Positions 9,834 to 16,802 of a stretch of DNA of 64,000 nucleotides are shown one piece after another. How positions within the stretch are numbered: position 1 is the stretch's first letter; the number at the start of each line of letters is the position of its first letter. This DNA is from Thiobacillus sp. (GTDB lineage Bacteria; Pseudomonadota; Gammaproteobacteria; Burkholderiales; Thiobacillaceae). The notes under the pieces were generated by a model that saw only the letters and a list, made by a program, of their open reading frames with translations, was not told the origin of the DNA and searched no databases. The position numbers and the translations under genes were made by a program. The stretch is taken from contig JADFDC010000001.1 in the NCBI GenBank assembly GCA_018263115.1, forward strand, positions 114,446 through 178,445, written 5' to 3'.

Positions 9834-10643
9834 TCAGAGTGTTGCCAGCATCCGTAAGGCAAGGACAAACAGCAATATGGCAAAGATCCGTTTCAACTTG
9901 GTGACGGGCAGTGCATGGGCTGTTTTCGCGCCTAGTGGCGCGGTGAGAATGCTGCCTGCGGCAATACCAGCCAAAGCGGGCAACGATATGAATCCCATGC
10001 TGTGCGGGGGGAGTTCCGTGTGATTCCATCCACCAATGATGTAGCCGGTCAAGCCAGCGAATGCGATTGGAAAACCGATTGCGGCGGATGTGCCAACCGC
10101 GCGATGAAAAGGCACATTGCACCAGACCTGGAAAGGCACTGACAGCGTGCCACCGCCAATGCCCACCCAACTGGAAACTGCGCCGATGAATCCCCCAGCG
10201 CACAGCATGCCGAAGGGCCCGGGCAACATGCGGCTTGGCTTGGGTTTGAAATTCAGCGCCATTTGCAGAGCTGCATAGAAAAGAAAAACAACAAAAAAAA
10301 TCTTCAGCGGACGGGCGGGGACGTAAGCAGCCAGCCATGCGCCCAGCAGTGTTCCAATGACTATGCCAGGCGCGATTCGCCTGACCACGCTCCAGTCAAC
10401 AGCGCCATGACCATGATGGGCGCGCACGCTGGAGAGGGAAGTGAACAGAATCGATGCAAGCGAAGTCCCAAGCGCCAGATGGGGCTGGATGCCGACAGCG
10501 ACACCTTGCGCATCGAACATCCAGATCAGGATGGGAACAATGATGAGTCCGCCGCCCACGCCCAGCAGACCGGCGATGAAGCCCGCCAGCAAACCAAGTG
10601 CAAGATAGGCAAGAAAAAAATCAAGCACGAATGAAAAAATCAA
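9834..10643 (-). CDS. TauE/SafE (TSUP) family permease
   Basis: The 269-residue protein has about eight hydrophobic segments and the glycine-rich family signatures GLLAGFIAGLLGVGGGLIIVPIL near the N-terminus and GAVSSWVGIGGGTLSVPF in the second half. These mark the two repeats of the TSUP fold. Family members export or import sulfite, sulfoacetate, taurine-related compounds or other small anions; the substrate here is not determinable. It is a single gene with rpfF upstream on the same strand and no evident operon partner. A second, unrelated-looking TSUP protein is encoded near the right end. Confidence 0.85.
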   Translation of the reverse strand: MIFSFVLDFFLAYLALGLLAGFIAGLLGVGGGLIIVPILIWMFDAQGVAVGIQPHLALGTSLASILFTSLSSVRAHHGHGAVDWSVVRRIAPGIVIGTLLGAWLAAYVPARPLKIFFVVFLFYAALQMALNFKPKPSRMLPGPFGMLCAGGFIGAVSSWVGIGGGTLSVPFQVWCNVPFHRAVGTSAAIGFPIAFAGLTGYIIGGWNHTELPPHSMGFISLPALAGIAAGSILTAPLGAKTAHALPVTKLKRIFAILLFVLALRMLATL

Positions 10644-10650
10644 AAGCGAT

Positions 10651-10796
10651 TGAACGCAGAGGCGCTAAGACGTAGAGAAACCAGAACTGATGTGAAACAG
10701 ACAAGGGCTTTTTGACTGTTTGCGGTGCGACAATGGAATGTGTGCCGTCAGCCACTCGAAAAGGGTTTTCTCCGCGCCTTCGCGCCTCTGCGTTCA
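10651..10796. repeat. Inverted pair of a dispersed ~30-bp repeat
   Basis: One copy at about 10651-10681 begins TGAACGCAGAGGCGC; an inverted copy at about 10770-10796 reads GCGCCTCTGCGTTCA. The pair fills most of the gap between the TSUP and EVE genes and could fold into a long stem. A third, related copy is near 51561. Confidence 0.7.
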
Positions 10797-10804
10797 TTTC
10801 GCTT

Positions 10805-11260
10805 TTATAACAAGCCAAGGATGAATTGATATTCCTTGGGGTCGACCGGCGTGATGGACAACCGGTTCCCTTTTTGCAGAATGCGCAAATTAGCCAGTTC
10901 AGGGTGTTCGCGCAGTTCCTTTATCGAGACAAGCCGGGTTTTCTTGACGAATTTAACATCTACATTCATCCAGCGCGGATTCTCTCTGGTTGCTTTCGGG
11001 TCGAAATATTTATTCTTGCGGTCAAACTGGGTTTCGTCGGGATAGGCTTTCTTGCTGACCACCGCTAGCCCGGCGATGCCGGGTTCGTCGCAGGAGGAAT
11101 GATAGAACAGCACCTTGTCGCCCGCGTCCATCTGGTCGCGCATGAAGTTGCGCGCCTGATAATTTCGCACGCCATACCAAGCGACGGTTTTATTGGGCAT
11201 GGCGGCCAGATCGTCGATGGAGACATCGGACGGTTCGGATTTCATCAGCCAGTAGCGCAT
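10805..11260 (-). CDS. EVE domain protein
   Basis: The 151-residue protein is a single EVE domain, related to PUA-like folds that bind modified bases. Typical wording is MRYWLMKSEPSDVSIDDL, WYGVRNYQARNFMRDQM, GDKVLFYHSSCDEPGIAG and PRWMNVDVKFV. Stand-alone EVE proteins are widespread in proteobacteria and presumably recognise modified nucleic acid; their exact role is not settled. It lies 42 bases after argB on the same strand. No restriction or defence gene is adjacent, so a housekeeping role is more likely here. Confidence 0.88.
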   Translation of the reverse strand: MRYWLMKSEPSDVSIDDLAAMPNKTVAWYGVRNYQARNFMRDQMDAGDKVLFYHSSCDEPGIAGLAVVSKKAYPDETQFDRKNKYFDPKATRENPRWMNVDVKFVKKTRLVSIKELREHPELANLRILQKGNRLSITPVDPKEYQFILGLL

Positions 11261-11302
11261 GTGGTTGAGCAGAGAGTATAGAGTCGAGAGTGGAGAGATA
11301 TG

Positions 11303-12257
<955 letters not shown>

Positions 12258-12279
12258 CAATGGAAACCCAGGAGGAATC

Positions 12280-12705
12280 TTATTGGACGGCCAGCCGCTT
12301 GCTTGCAGAAGCGGTCTTCTTCGGCAAAACAAGTTCCAGCACGCCGTCATTGTACTTGGCGCTGGCGGTTGCCTCGTCCACGTCGCTGGCAAGCGAAAAG
12401 CTGCGCATTACCTTGCCGTAGGTACGCTCGCGTTTCAGTACTTTTTCGCCTTCCCTCTGTTCGGATTCGGAGCGGGTTTCCGCAGAAACCGTTACGGTAT
12501 TGCCGTCGATGGTGATATGGATGTCTTCCTTTTTCACGCCCGGCAGATCGGCATGAACGGTGTAGGCGTTGTCATTTTCCTTTACGTCCATTTTGAACTG
12601 GGGCAATTCCTGACCCATGCGCACGGGCCGGAAAAATCCCCGAAACAAGTCGTCGAAGGGCTCGATGGCGGTTTCAAACGGATCATAACGAGTCACATTG
12701 GGCAT
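12280..12705 (-). CDS. Small heat-shock protein (Hsp20/alpha-crystallin)
   Basis: The 141-residue product is a class A-like small heat-shock protein that holds unfolding proteins. The alpha-crystallin domain covers about residues 40-130, with the family motif ADLPGVKKEDIHITIDGNTV and the closing strand YNDGVLELVLPKK (the A-x-x-x-n-GVL motif). A ribosome-binding site GGAGAA precedes the ATG. It is a single gene with its own terminator, divergent from the ECF sigma gene. No clear heat-shock promoter or ROSE-type leader was recognised. Confidence 0.94.
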   Translation of the reverse strand: MPNVTRYDPFETAIEPFDDLFRGFFRPVRMGQELPQFKMDVKENDNAYTVHADLPGVKKEDIHITIDGNTVTVSAETRSESEQREGEKVLKRERTYGKVMRSFSLASDVDEATASAKYNDGVLELVLPKKTASASKRLAVQ

Positions 12706-12800
12706 TGCGTTCTCCTTTGCATGATTGCGGCATTAGCCGCGGGTACCTTTTATTTAGGGCGGCGCCAGGATTTTTCAAGAGATATTGCCATCCTTATAAA

Positions 12801-12815
12801 TGCAAATGATTCGCA
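12801..12815. promoter_or_regulatory. Fur-box-like palindrome upstream of the ECF sigma gene
   Basis: TGCAAATGATTCGCA is an inverted repeat of two seven-base arms with one mismatch and matches 10 of 14 positions of the Fur core TGATAAT-n-ATTATCA. It lies 51 bases before the ECF sigma ATG and just upstream of a TACAAT -10-like hexamer (12839-12844). The spacing suits an operator, but Fur control is only an inference. Confidence 0.35.
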
Positions 12816-12865
12816 CTGTTAATTTCCTGGATTCCGCCTACAATCGGCAAAAAAATGGAGGATGC

Positions 12866-13411
12866 ATGGGCGATCCGGAGCGATGGCTTGAAGAGCATGG
12901 GGACTACCTGTTTCGCTATGCGAGGCGACGCCTGTCTTCTGACGAACTTGCTGAAGATGCCGTTCAGGAAGTCTTTCTTGCAGCCCTGAAGGCACAGGAA
13001 CGCTTTACCGGCAGCAGCACGGTGCGGACCTGGCTTACTGGCATTCTCAAGCACAAAATCGTCGATATCATCCGCCATCAGTATCGTGAGGTCACTGCAC
13101 CACGGAGCAGCGATCCTGATAACGAGGATGATTGGGAAGCATTGTTCGACAAGAGCGGCCATTGGGCCGAGACAGCCAGGGACTGGGGTGACCCGGTTTC
13201 AGAACTTGAGCGAAGCCGCCTCCGCGAAGCCCTGGATGAATGCTTCATGCGGCTTAAACCCAATCTTGCCCAAATATTTTCACTAAGGGAGCTTTCCGGC
13301 CTGAGCAACGATGAAATTTGTAAGGCGCTGGATATCACTGCGACCAATGCCTGGGTCATGTTGCATCGTGCTCGATTGTTCCTGAGGGAATGCCTGGATA
13401 TGAGAATTTAG
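12866..13411 (+). CDS. ECF-family RNA polymerase sigma factor
   Basis: The 181-residue protein has sigma region 2 (LAEDAVQEVFLAALKAQERF, TWLTGILKHKIVDIIR) and region 4 (LSGLSNDEICKALDITATNAWVMLHRARLFLRE), with no region 1 or 3, as in ECF sigma factors. The ATG at 12866 has a strong GGAGGA site four bases upstream; a longer frame to 12800 runs through the promoter region. The next gene encodes a zinc-finger anti-sigma factor and the following three a metallophore-type RiPP cluster, so this factor probably drives that cluster. ECF control of MNIO/bufferin operons in response to copper is known in other bacteria; the signal here is unknown. Confidence 0.92.
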   Translation: MGDPERWLEEHGDYLFRYARRRLSSDELAEDAVQEVFLAALKAQERFTGSSTVRTWLTGILKHKIVDIIRHQYREVTAPRSSDPDNEDDWEALFDKSGHWAETARDWGDPVSELERSRLREALDECFMRLKPNLAQIFSLRELSGLSNDEICKALDITATNAWVMLHRARLFLRECLDMRI

Positions 13412-13420
13412 GGAGCCGGT

Positions 13421-13666
13421 GTGGGCCTGATGAAAAACTGTAAGGAAACTTCGGTACTGGTGACTCAGTCACTGGATCGTGGCTTGACGTTTCAGGAGCG
13501 GTTTGCCATGCGGTTGCATTTGCTGATTTGCAGGAATTGCGCCCGTTTCATGAAGCAAATGCATCTGATACGGACGTTGCTGCGTATCGAAAATGAGGCG
13601 GAACAAACCGGCTTGACGGATAAAGCCCGGGAACGTATCGCCAGCAAGTTGCGGGAAGAGGAATAA
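13421..13666 (+). CDS. Zinc-finger anti-sigma factor (ZAS type, soluble)
   Basis: The 81-residue protein carries His-x3-Cys-x2-Cys (HLLICRNC), the core of the zf-HC2/ZAS domain that binds ECF sigma factors, and has no membrane segment. A GTG start at 13421 is favoured because GGAG lies five bases upstream; the ATG at 13430 would be too far from it. It follows the sigma stop by nine bases. The upstream helix carries KNCKETSVLVTQSLDRGLT, typical of this family. I infer that it holds the sigma factor inactive in the cytoplasm until a metal or redox signal disturbs the Zn site. Confidence 0.85.
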   Translation: MGLMKNCKETSVLVTQSLDRGLTFQERFAMRLHLLICRNCARFMKQMHLIRTLLRIENEAEQTGLTDKARERIASKLREEE

Positions 13667-13682
13667 ACCTCTTTAGCATGTT

Positions 13683-13702
13683 TGGCCGGTTACCGGCTTT
13701 TT
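13683..13702 (+). terminator. Short terminator-like hairpin inside the sigma/RiPP operon
   Basis: GCCGG-TTA-CCGGC (13685-13697) is followed by five T residues. It lies between the anti-sigma stop and the RiPP precursor start. With a five-pair stem it would stop transcription only partly, so it could set the ratio of regulator to precursor mRNA. Confidence 0.45.
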
Positions 13703-13721
13703 CACTTAAGGAGATCGAGAG

Positions 13722-14132
13722 ATGACAAGCAAGAAAAAGGCAATGAGCGTGGCAGTAGGCTCCGCATTTGTGGCTGGCATGGCCATGACCCCGCTGGCTG
13801 GCGCGGCAGAGAATCCCTTTGCCATGCAAAGCCTGGATCGCGGTTACATGGTGGCCAGCAACCACATGCAGGGCAAATGTGGTGCCGGCAAGTGCGGCGC
13901 AGGCAAGTGTGGTGTTGGAAAATGCGGTGCCGCAATGATGGATGCAAACAAGGATGGCAAGGTGAGCAAGGAAGAATTCACCAAGCATCACGAAGCCATG
14001 TTTGCCAATATGGACAAAAACAACAATGGCACCCTGGAGGCCGATGAAATGGGTCCCGGTGGCCCCGGGCCCGGCCCCAAGACCATGGACGGCAAATGTG
14101 GTCAGGGCAAGTGCGGTGGCATGAAGAAGTAA
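13722..14132 (+). CDS. hvfA: HvfA/bufferin-type RiPP precursor with embedded EF-hand pair
   Basis: This 136-residue secreted peptide has a signal sequence (about residues 1-28), the leader-like segment ENPFAMQSLDRGYMVA seen in HvfA/BufA precursors, four GKCG units at five-residue spacing (Cys53, 58, 63, 68), two EF-hand calcium loops (74-85 DANKDGKVSKEE and 98-109 DKNNNGTLEADE), a Gly-Pro linker, and two more GKCG units (Cys126, 131). In the known family an MNIO enzyme converts EGKCG cysteines to copper-binding oxazolone-thioamide groups. Here Ala, Val or Gln replaces the Glu. The EF-hand insertion between two blocks is, to my knowledge, unusual. RBS AAGGAG; the modifying enzyme starts 13 bases downstream. 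Confidence 0.85.
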   Translation: MTSKKKAMSVAVGSAFVAGMAMTPLAGAAENPFAMQSLDRGYMVASNHMQGKCGAGKCGAGKCGVGKCGAAMMDANKDGKVSKEEFTKHHEAMFANMDKNNNGTLEADEMGPGGPGPGPKTMDGKCGQGKCGGMKK

Positions 14133-14145
14133 GAAGTTCGCCGTC

Positions 14146-14997
14146 ATGAGTCGTCTGCCGCTTCATGGCGCAGGACTCGGGTTTCGCAGGGAGTCGCTGG
14201 ACGAACTCGAAACCCGGGTGCCTGATGTCATCGATTTCTTCGAGGTTGCGCCGGAAAACTGGATCGACATGGGCGGTGTCCTTGGACGCCGCTTTCGCGC
14301 TTTTGCCGAGCGTTATCCTTTTGTCTGCCACGGCCTGTCGCTGTCATTGGGCGGGCCAACCCCGCTTGATGAAATGCTGCTGCGCAAGATCAAGTCATTT
14401 ATCGATCAATATCGTATTCCGCTTTACACGGAACATTTGTCGTATTGCTCGGATGACGGGCATCTCTATGATTTGTTGCCGATTCCGATGACGGAGGAAG
14501 CGGTCAAATATGTGGCTGCGCGCATCCGGCGGACGCAGGATATTCTGGAACGCCGTATTGCTGTCGAAAACGCCTCATTCTATGTCAATGCGCCAATCGC
14601 GGAAATGGACGAGCCGGCCTTTGTGCGGGCCGTGTTGGAAGAAGCGGATTGCGATCTGCATCTGGACGTGAACAACGTTTATGTCAACAGCGTCAATCAC
14701 CGCTTCGATCCCCGCGCGTACATAGCCTCGCTGCCCGCTGAGCGGGTGGTATACATGCACATGGCCGGGCATTACTACGAAGCCGAGGATTTGATCATCG
14801 ATACCCATGGCGCGGATGTGATCGATCCTGTTTGGGATTTGCTGGACTTTACCTACCAGAAAATAGGCGTGCGGCCGACCTTGCTGGAGCGCGACTTCAA
14901 TATCCCGCCTGTGTCATACCTGGAAAAAGAAGTGAGGCAGATTGCCGATTTGCAGCATAAATACGAGGTTGTTCGTGGCCATGCCGCCCATGCCTGA
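14146..14997 (+). CDS. hvfB: MNIO (DUF692) RiPP-modifying enzyme
   Basis: The 283-residue TIM-barrel protein is a multinuclear non-heme iron-dependent oxidase of the DUF692 family. Metal-ligand motifs in order are FVCHGLSLSLGG, YTEHLSYC, IAVENASFY, LHLDVNNVYVNS, YMHMAGHYYE, IDTHGADV and LERDFNIP. Family members oxidise cysteine in precursor peptides, and with the HvfC/BufC partner they act on GKCG repeats. The gene sits between such a precursor and such a partner, so the substrate can be assigned with good confidence. It overlaps the partner gene by 17 bases. Confidence 0.93.
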   Translation: MSRLPLHGAGLGFRRESLDELETRVPDVIDFFEVAPENWIDMGGVLGRRFRAFAERYPFVCHGLSLSLGGPTPLDEMLLRKIKSFIDQYRIPLYTEHLSYCSDDGHLYDLLPIPMTEEAVKYVAARIRRTQDILERRIAVENASFYVNAPIAEMDEPAFVRAVLEEADCDLHLDVNNVYVNSVNHRFDPRAYIASLPAERVVYMHMAGHYYEAEDLIIDTHGADVIDPVWDLLDFTYQKIGVRPTLLERDFNIPPVSYLEKEVRQIADLQHKYEVVRGHAAHA

Positions 14998-15757
14998 TTC
15001 GTCGAAATTGCAACTGCCCGAATTCCAGCGCTATCAATTCGCCTTCACATCACATATTCGCGACCCAAAACAGATCAGACGTCCTGCCGGCGTCGAGGCG
15101 CGGCGCATGAAGATTTACAACGAACTGTTGTACAACAATCTGGAAAGTTTTCTGCTCGCCTGTTTTCCCGTGTTGCGCAAGGTATTGGGCAAACGTCGCT
15201 GGGACGGGCTGGTACGTGCGTTTTTCTCGGCGCATCGCAGCCACACCCCCTATTTCAGGCAGATTCCCGACGAGTTCATGCAATTTTTGCAGACCGGCTG
15301 GGAAGCGGATGAGGCTTACCCGGAGTTCATGCTGGAATTGGCCCATTACGAATGGATCGAACTGGTGCTGACGGTTTCCAATCGGGATGAGCTATTGGCG
15401 GAACATGATGCAAATGGCGATTTGATCGAAGGCCGCTCAGTACTGAATCCCGTTTTGGCAAATCTGGCGTATCAATATCCGGTGCACCGCATCAAGCCGA
15501 GGGTGAAAGTCATGGTGGCCCCCACATTCTTGCTGGTATTTCGCGACGCTGAGTTCAATATACGTTTTATCGAGCAGAGCCATGTCAGTGCGCGGCTGCT
15601 CAAGCTGCTTGAGTCGGGCAAGCTCACTGGGCGTGAAGCCGTGACTCAGCTAGCGGATGAAATCGGGCACGATAATCCGTCCCAGCTGGTGGATTTTGCC
15701 AAAGGCTTTCTGGAGGAATTACGGCTTGCAGGCGCGGTTTTGGGAACAACACCGTAA
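14981..15757 (+). CDS. hvfC: HvfC/BufC partner protein (DUF2063)
   Basis: The 258-residue protein has the N-terminal DUF2063 helical domain (LPEFQRYQFAFTSHIRD... through YNELLYNNLESFLLACFPVLRKVLG), long labelled a putative DNA-binding domain but now known as the precursor-recognition partner of MNIO enzymes, and a C-terminal winged-helix-like part (LLESGKLTGREAVTQLADEI). ATG codons at 14981 and 14990 are both possible; either overlaps hvfB, which implies coupled translation. It ends the operon, followed by a strong terminator. Confidence 0.9.
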   Translation: MPPMPDSSKLQLPEFQRYQFAFTSHIRDPKQIRRPAGVEARRMKIYNELLYNNLESFLLACFPVLRKVLGKRRWDGLVRAFFSAHRSHTPYFRQIPDEFMQFLQTGWEADEAYPEFMLELAHYEWIELVLTVSNRDELLAEHDANGDLIEGRSVLNPVLANLAYQYPVHRIKPRVKVMVAPTFLLVFRDAEFNIRFIEQSHVSARLLKLLESGKLTGREAVTQLADEIGHDNPSQLVDFAKGFLEELRLAGAVLGTTP

Positions 15758-15770
15758 CCATGATCAAATA

Positions 15771-15795
15771 AAAAAGCGGGCATTGCCCGCTTTTT
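15771..15795. terminator. Bidirectional intrinsic terminator
   Basis: AAAAAGCGGGC-ATT-GCCCGCTTTTT is a near-perfect hairpin with A and T runs on both sides, placed between the convergent hvfC and cytochrome c genes. It can serve both strands. Confidence 0.9.
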
Positions 15796-15810
15796 GTGTT
15801 TCTGGGTCAA

Positions 15811-16116
15811 TTATTTCGACTTTGAGACCATGTAATCCACCGCTGCCTTTACGTCAGCATCCGCCAGGGCTGTCTGGCCGCCTTTTGCCGGCATGGCGCC
15901 TTTCCCTTTCAATGCGGAGGCATACAAAGCCGGTTTGCCGGTTTTGATCCGGTCTTTCCATGCAGCCTTGTCGCCAATCATGGGGGATCCGGCCATACCT
16001 TGGGCATGGCAATTCATGCAGGCCTTTTTGTAGGTATCCTCACCTTTGCTCGCAGCCATGGCGGGTTGCAGGGCAAACAGGGAGGCAGCGGCCATCAATC
16101 CAAACAACATCTTCAT
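15811..16116 (-). CDS. Periplasmic cytochrome c5-type monoheme protein
   Basis: The 101-residue product has a signal peptide (MKMLFGLMAAASLFALQPAMA), one heme site CMNCH, and a likely axial Met in GAMPAKGG. This is a class I cytochrome of the c5 type, a small periplasmic electron carrier. The ATG at 16116 was chosen for the perfect AAGGAG eight bases upstream; a longer frame to 16230 would bury the signal peptide. It follows the copper chaperone gene by 64 bases on the same strand. Confidence 0.92.
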   Translation of the reverse strand: MKMLFGLMAAASLFALQPAMAASKGEDTYKKACMNCHAQGMAGSPMIGDKAAWKDRIKTGKPALYASALKGKGAMPAKGGQTALADADVKAAVDYMVSKSK

Positions 16117-16180
16117 GTGCAACTCCTTGGGTTGAAAGATCAAAATCTGTTGAGCAGCTTGCTCAAGCATCAGCTTGCCC

Positions 16181-16621
16181 TTAACGTTTTCCGGATGCAA
16201 GCGGGTCGCGCACCTCTGCAGTAATTTCATGTAAAGAAGTTTTCTTGTCGGACAGAATCTTGAGGGTTAAGGCTACCTTGTCACCAGTCTTGAGTGGCTT
16301 TTTCAGGTCAATCAGCATGATATGCAGGCCGCCCGGAGCTAGTTTGACGGTTTGTCCCTTGGGCAGTCTGATATAGGGAATCGGGCGCATGATCATGACA
16401 CCGTCTTTCATGCTCATTTCATGGAGTTCGGTTACTTCCGCAACGGGAGAACTGGCGGAAATGAGGCTTGCATCCGATTGGCGGCTTGTTATGTCGAGGA
16501 AGCCGCCAACAACTGCCTGCCCTGGCGCCGGTGCGCGCACCCAGGCATTTTCAATCTTGATGTCGGCTGCAAGCGCAGGCATTGCGATCAAGAAGGATAG
16601 AAACAAGGCGCTGAATTTCAT
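16181..16621 (-). CDS. PCu(A)C-type periplasmic copper chaperone
   Basis: The 146-residue protein has a signal peptide (cleaved after PALAA) and a PCu(A)C beta-barrel domain. The Cu(I) ligand pattern H-x-M...M...H-x-M is visible as ELHEMSMKDGVM and GGLHIMLIDL. Such proteins deliver copper to the CuA site of cytochrome oxidase or scavenge it in the periplasm. Its location, back-to-back with the RiPP cluster and beside a cytochrome, suggests a copper-handling neighbourhood, although it is on the opposite strand. Confidence 0.93.
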   Translation of the reverse strand: MKFSALFLSFLIAMPALAADIKIENAWVRAPAPGQAVVGGFLDITSRQSDASLISASSPVAEVTELHEMSMKDGVMIMRPIPYIRLPKGQTVKLAPGGLHIMLIDLKKPLKTGDKVALTLKILSDKKTSLHEITAEVRDPLASGKR

Positions 16622-16656
16622 TTGGCAATCCTGTAATAAAACCGGGTACGAAAAAA

Positions 16657-16678
16657 TAGCCCGCCATTGAGCGGGCTA
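16657..16678 (-). terminator. Intrinsic terminator after the solenoid gene
   Basis: TAGCCCGCC-ATTGA-GCGGGCTA forms a hairpin with a T run on the minus strand. It lies downstream of the 612-residue gene and 36 bases before the copper chaperone start. Confidence 0.75.
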
Positions 16679-16750
16679 ACAAGAGGTTGGGTGAGCACGA
16701 AGCGACTCATGCACACGATGAATACTGCCTCAAGTCCACGGTCTCAACAA

Positions 16751-16794
16751 TGCGACATAGTGTCGCAGCATTGAAGCGGCGACATGATGTCGCA
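16751..16794. repeat. Two tandem palindromes with a shared GCGACA...TGTCGC core
   Basis: TGCGACATAGTGTCGCA (16751-16767) and GCGACATGATGTCGC (16779-16793) are near-identical palindromes with centres 27 bases apart. They start nine bases past the stop of the solenoid gene. They look like paired dimer-binding sites or a folded 3' UTR element rather than a terminator, since no T run follows. Confidence 0.7.
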
Positions 16795-16802
16795 GACGTT
16801 GG

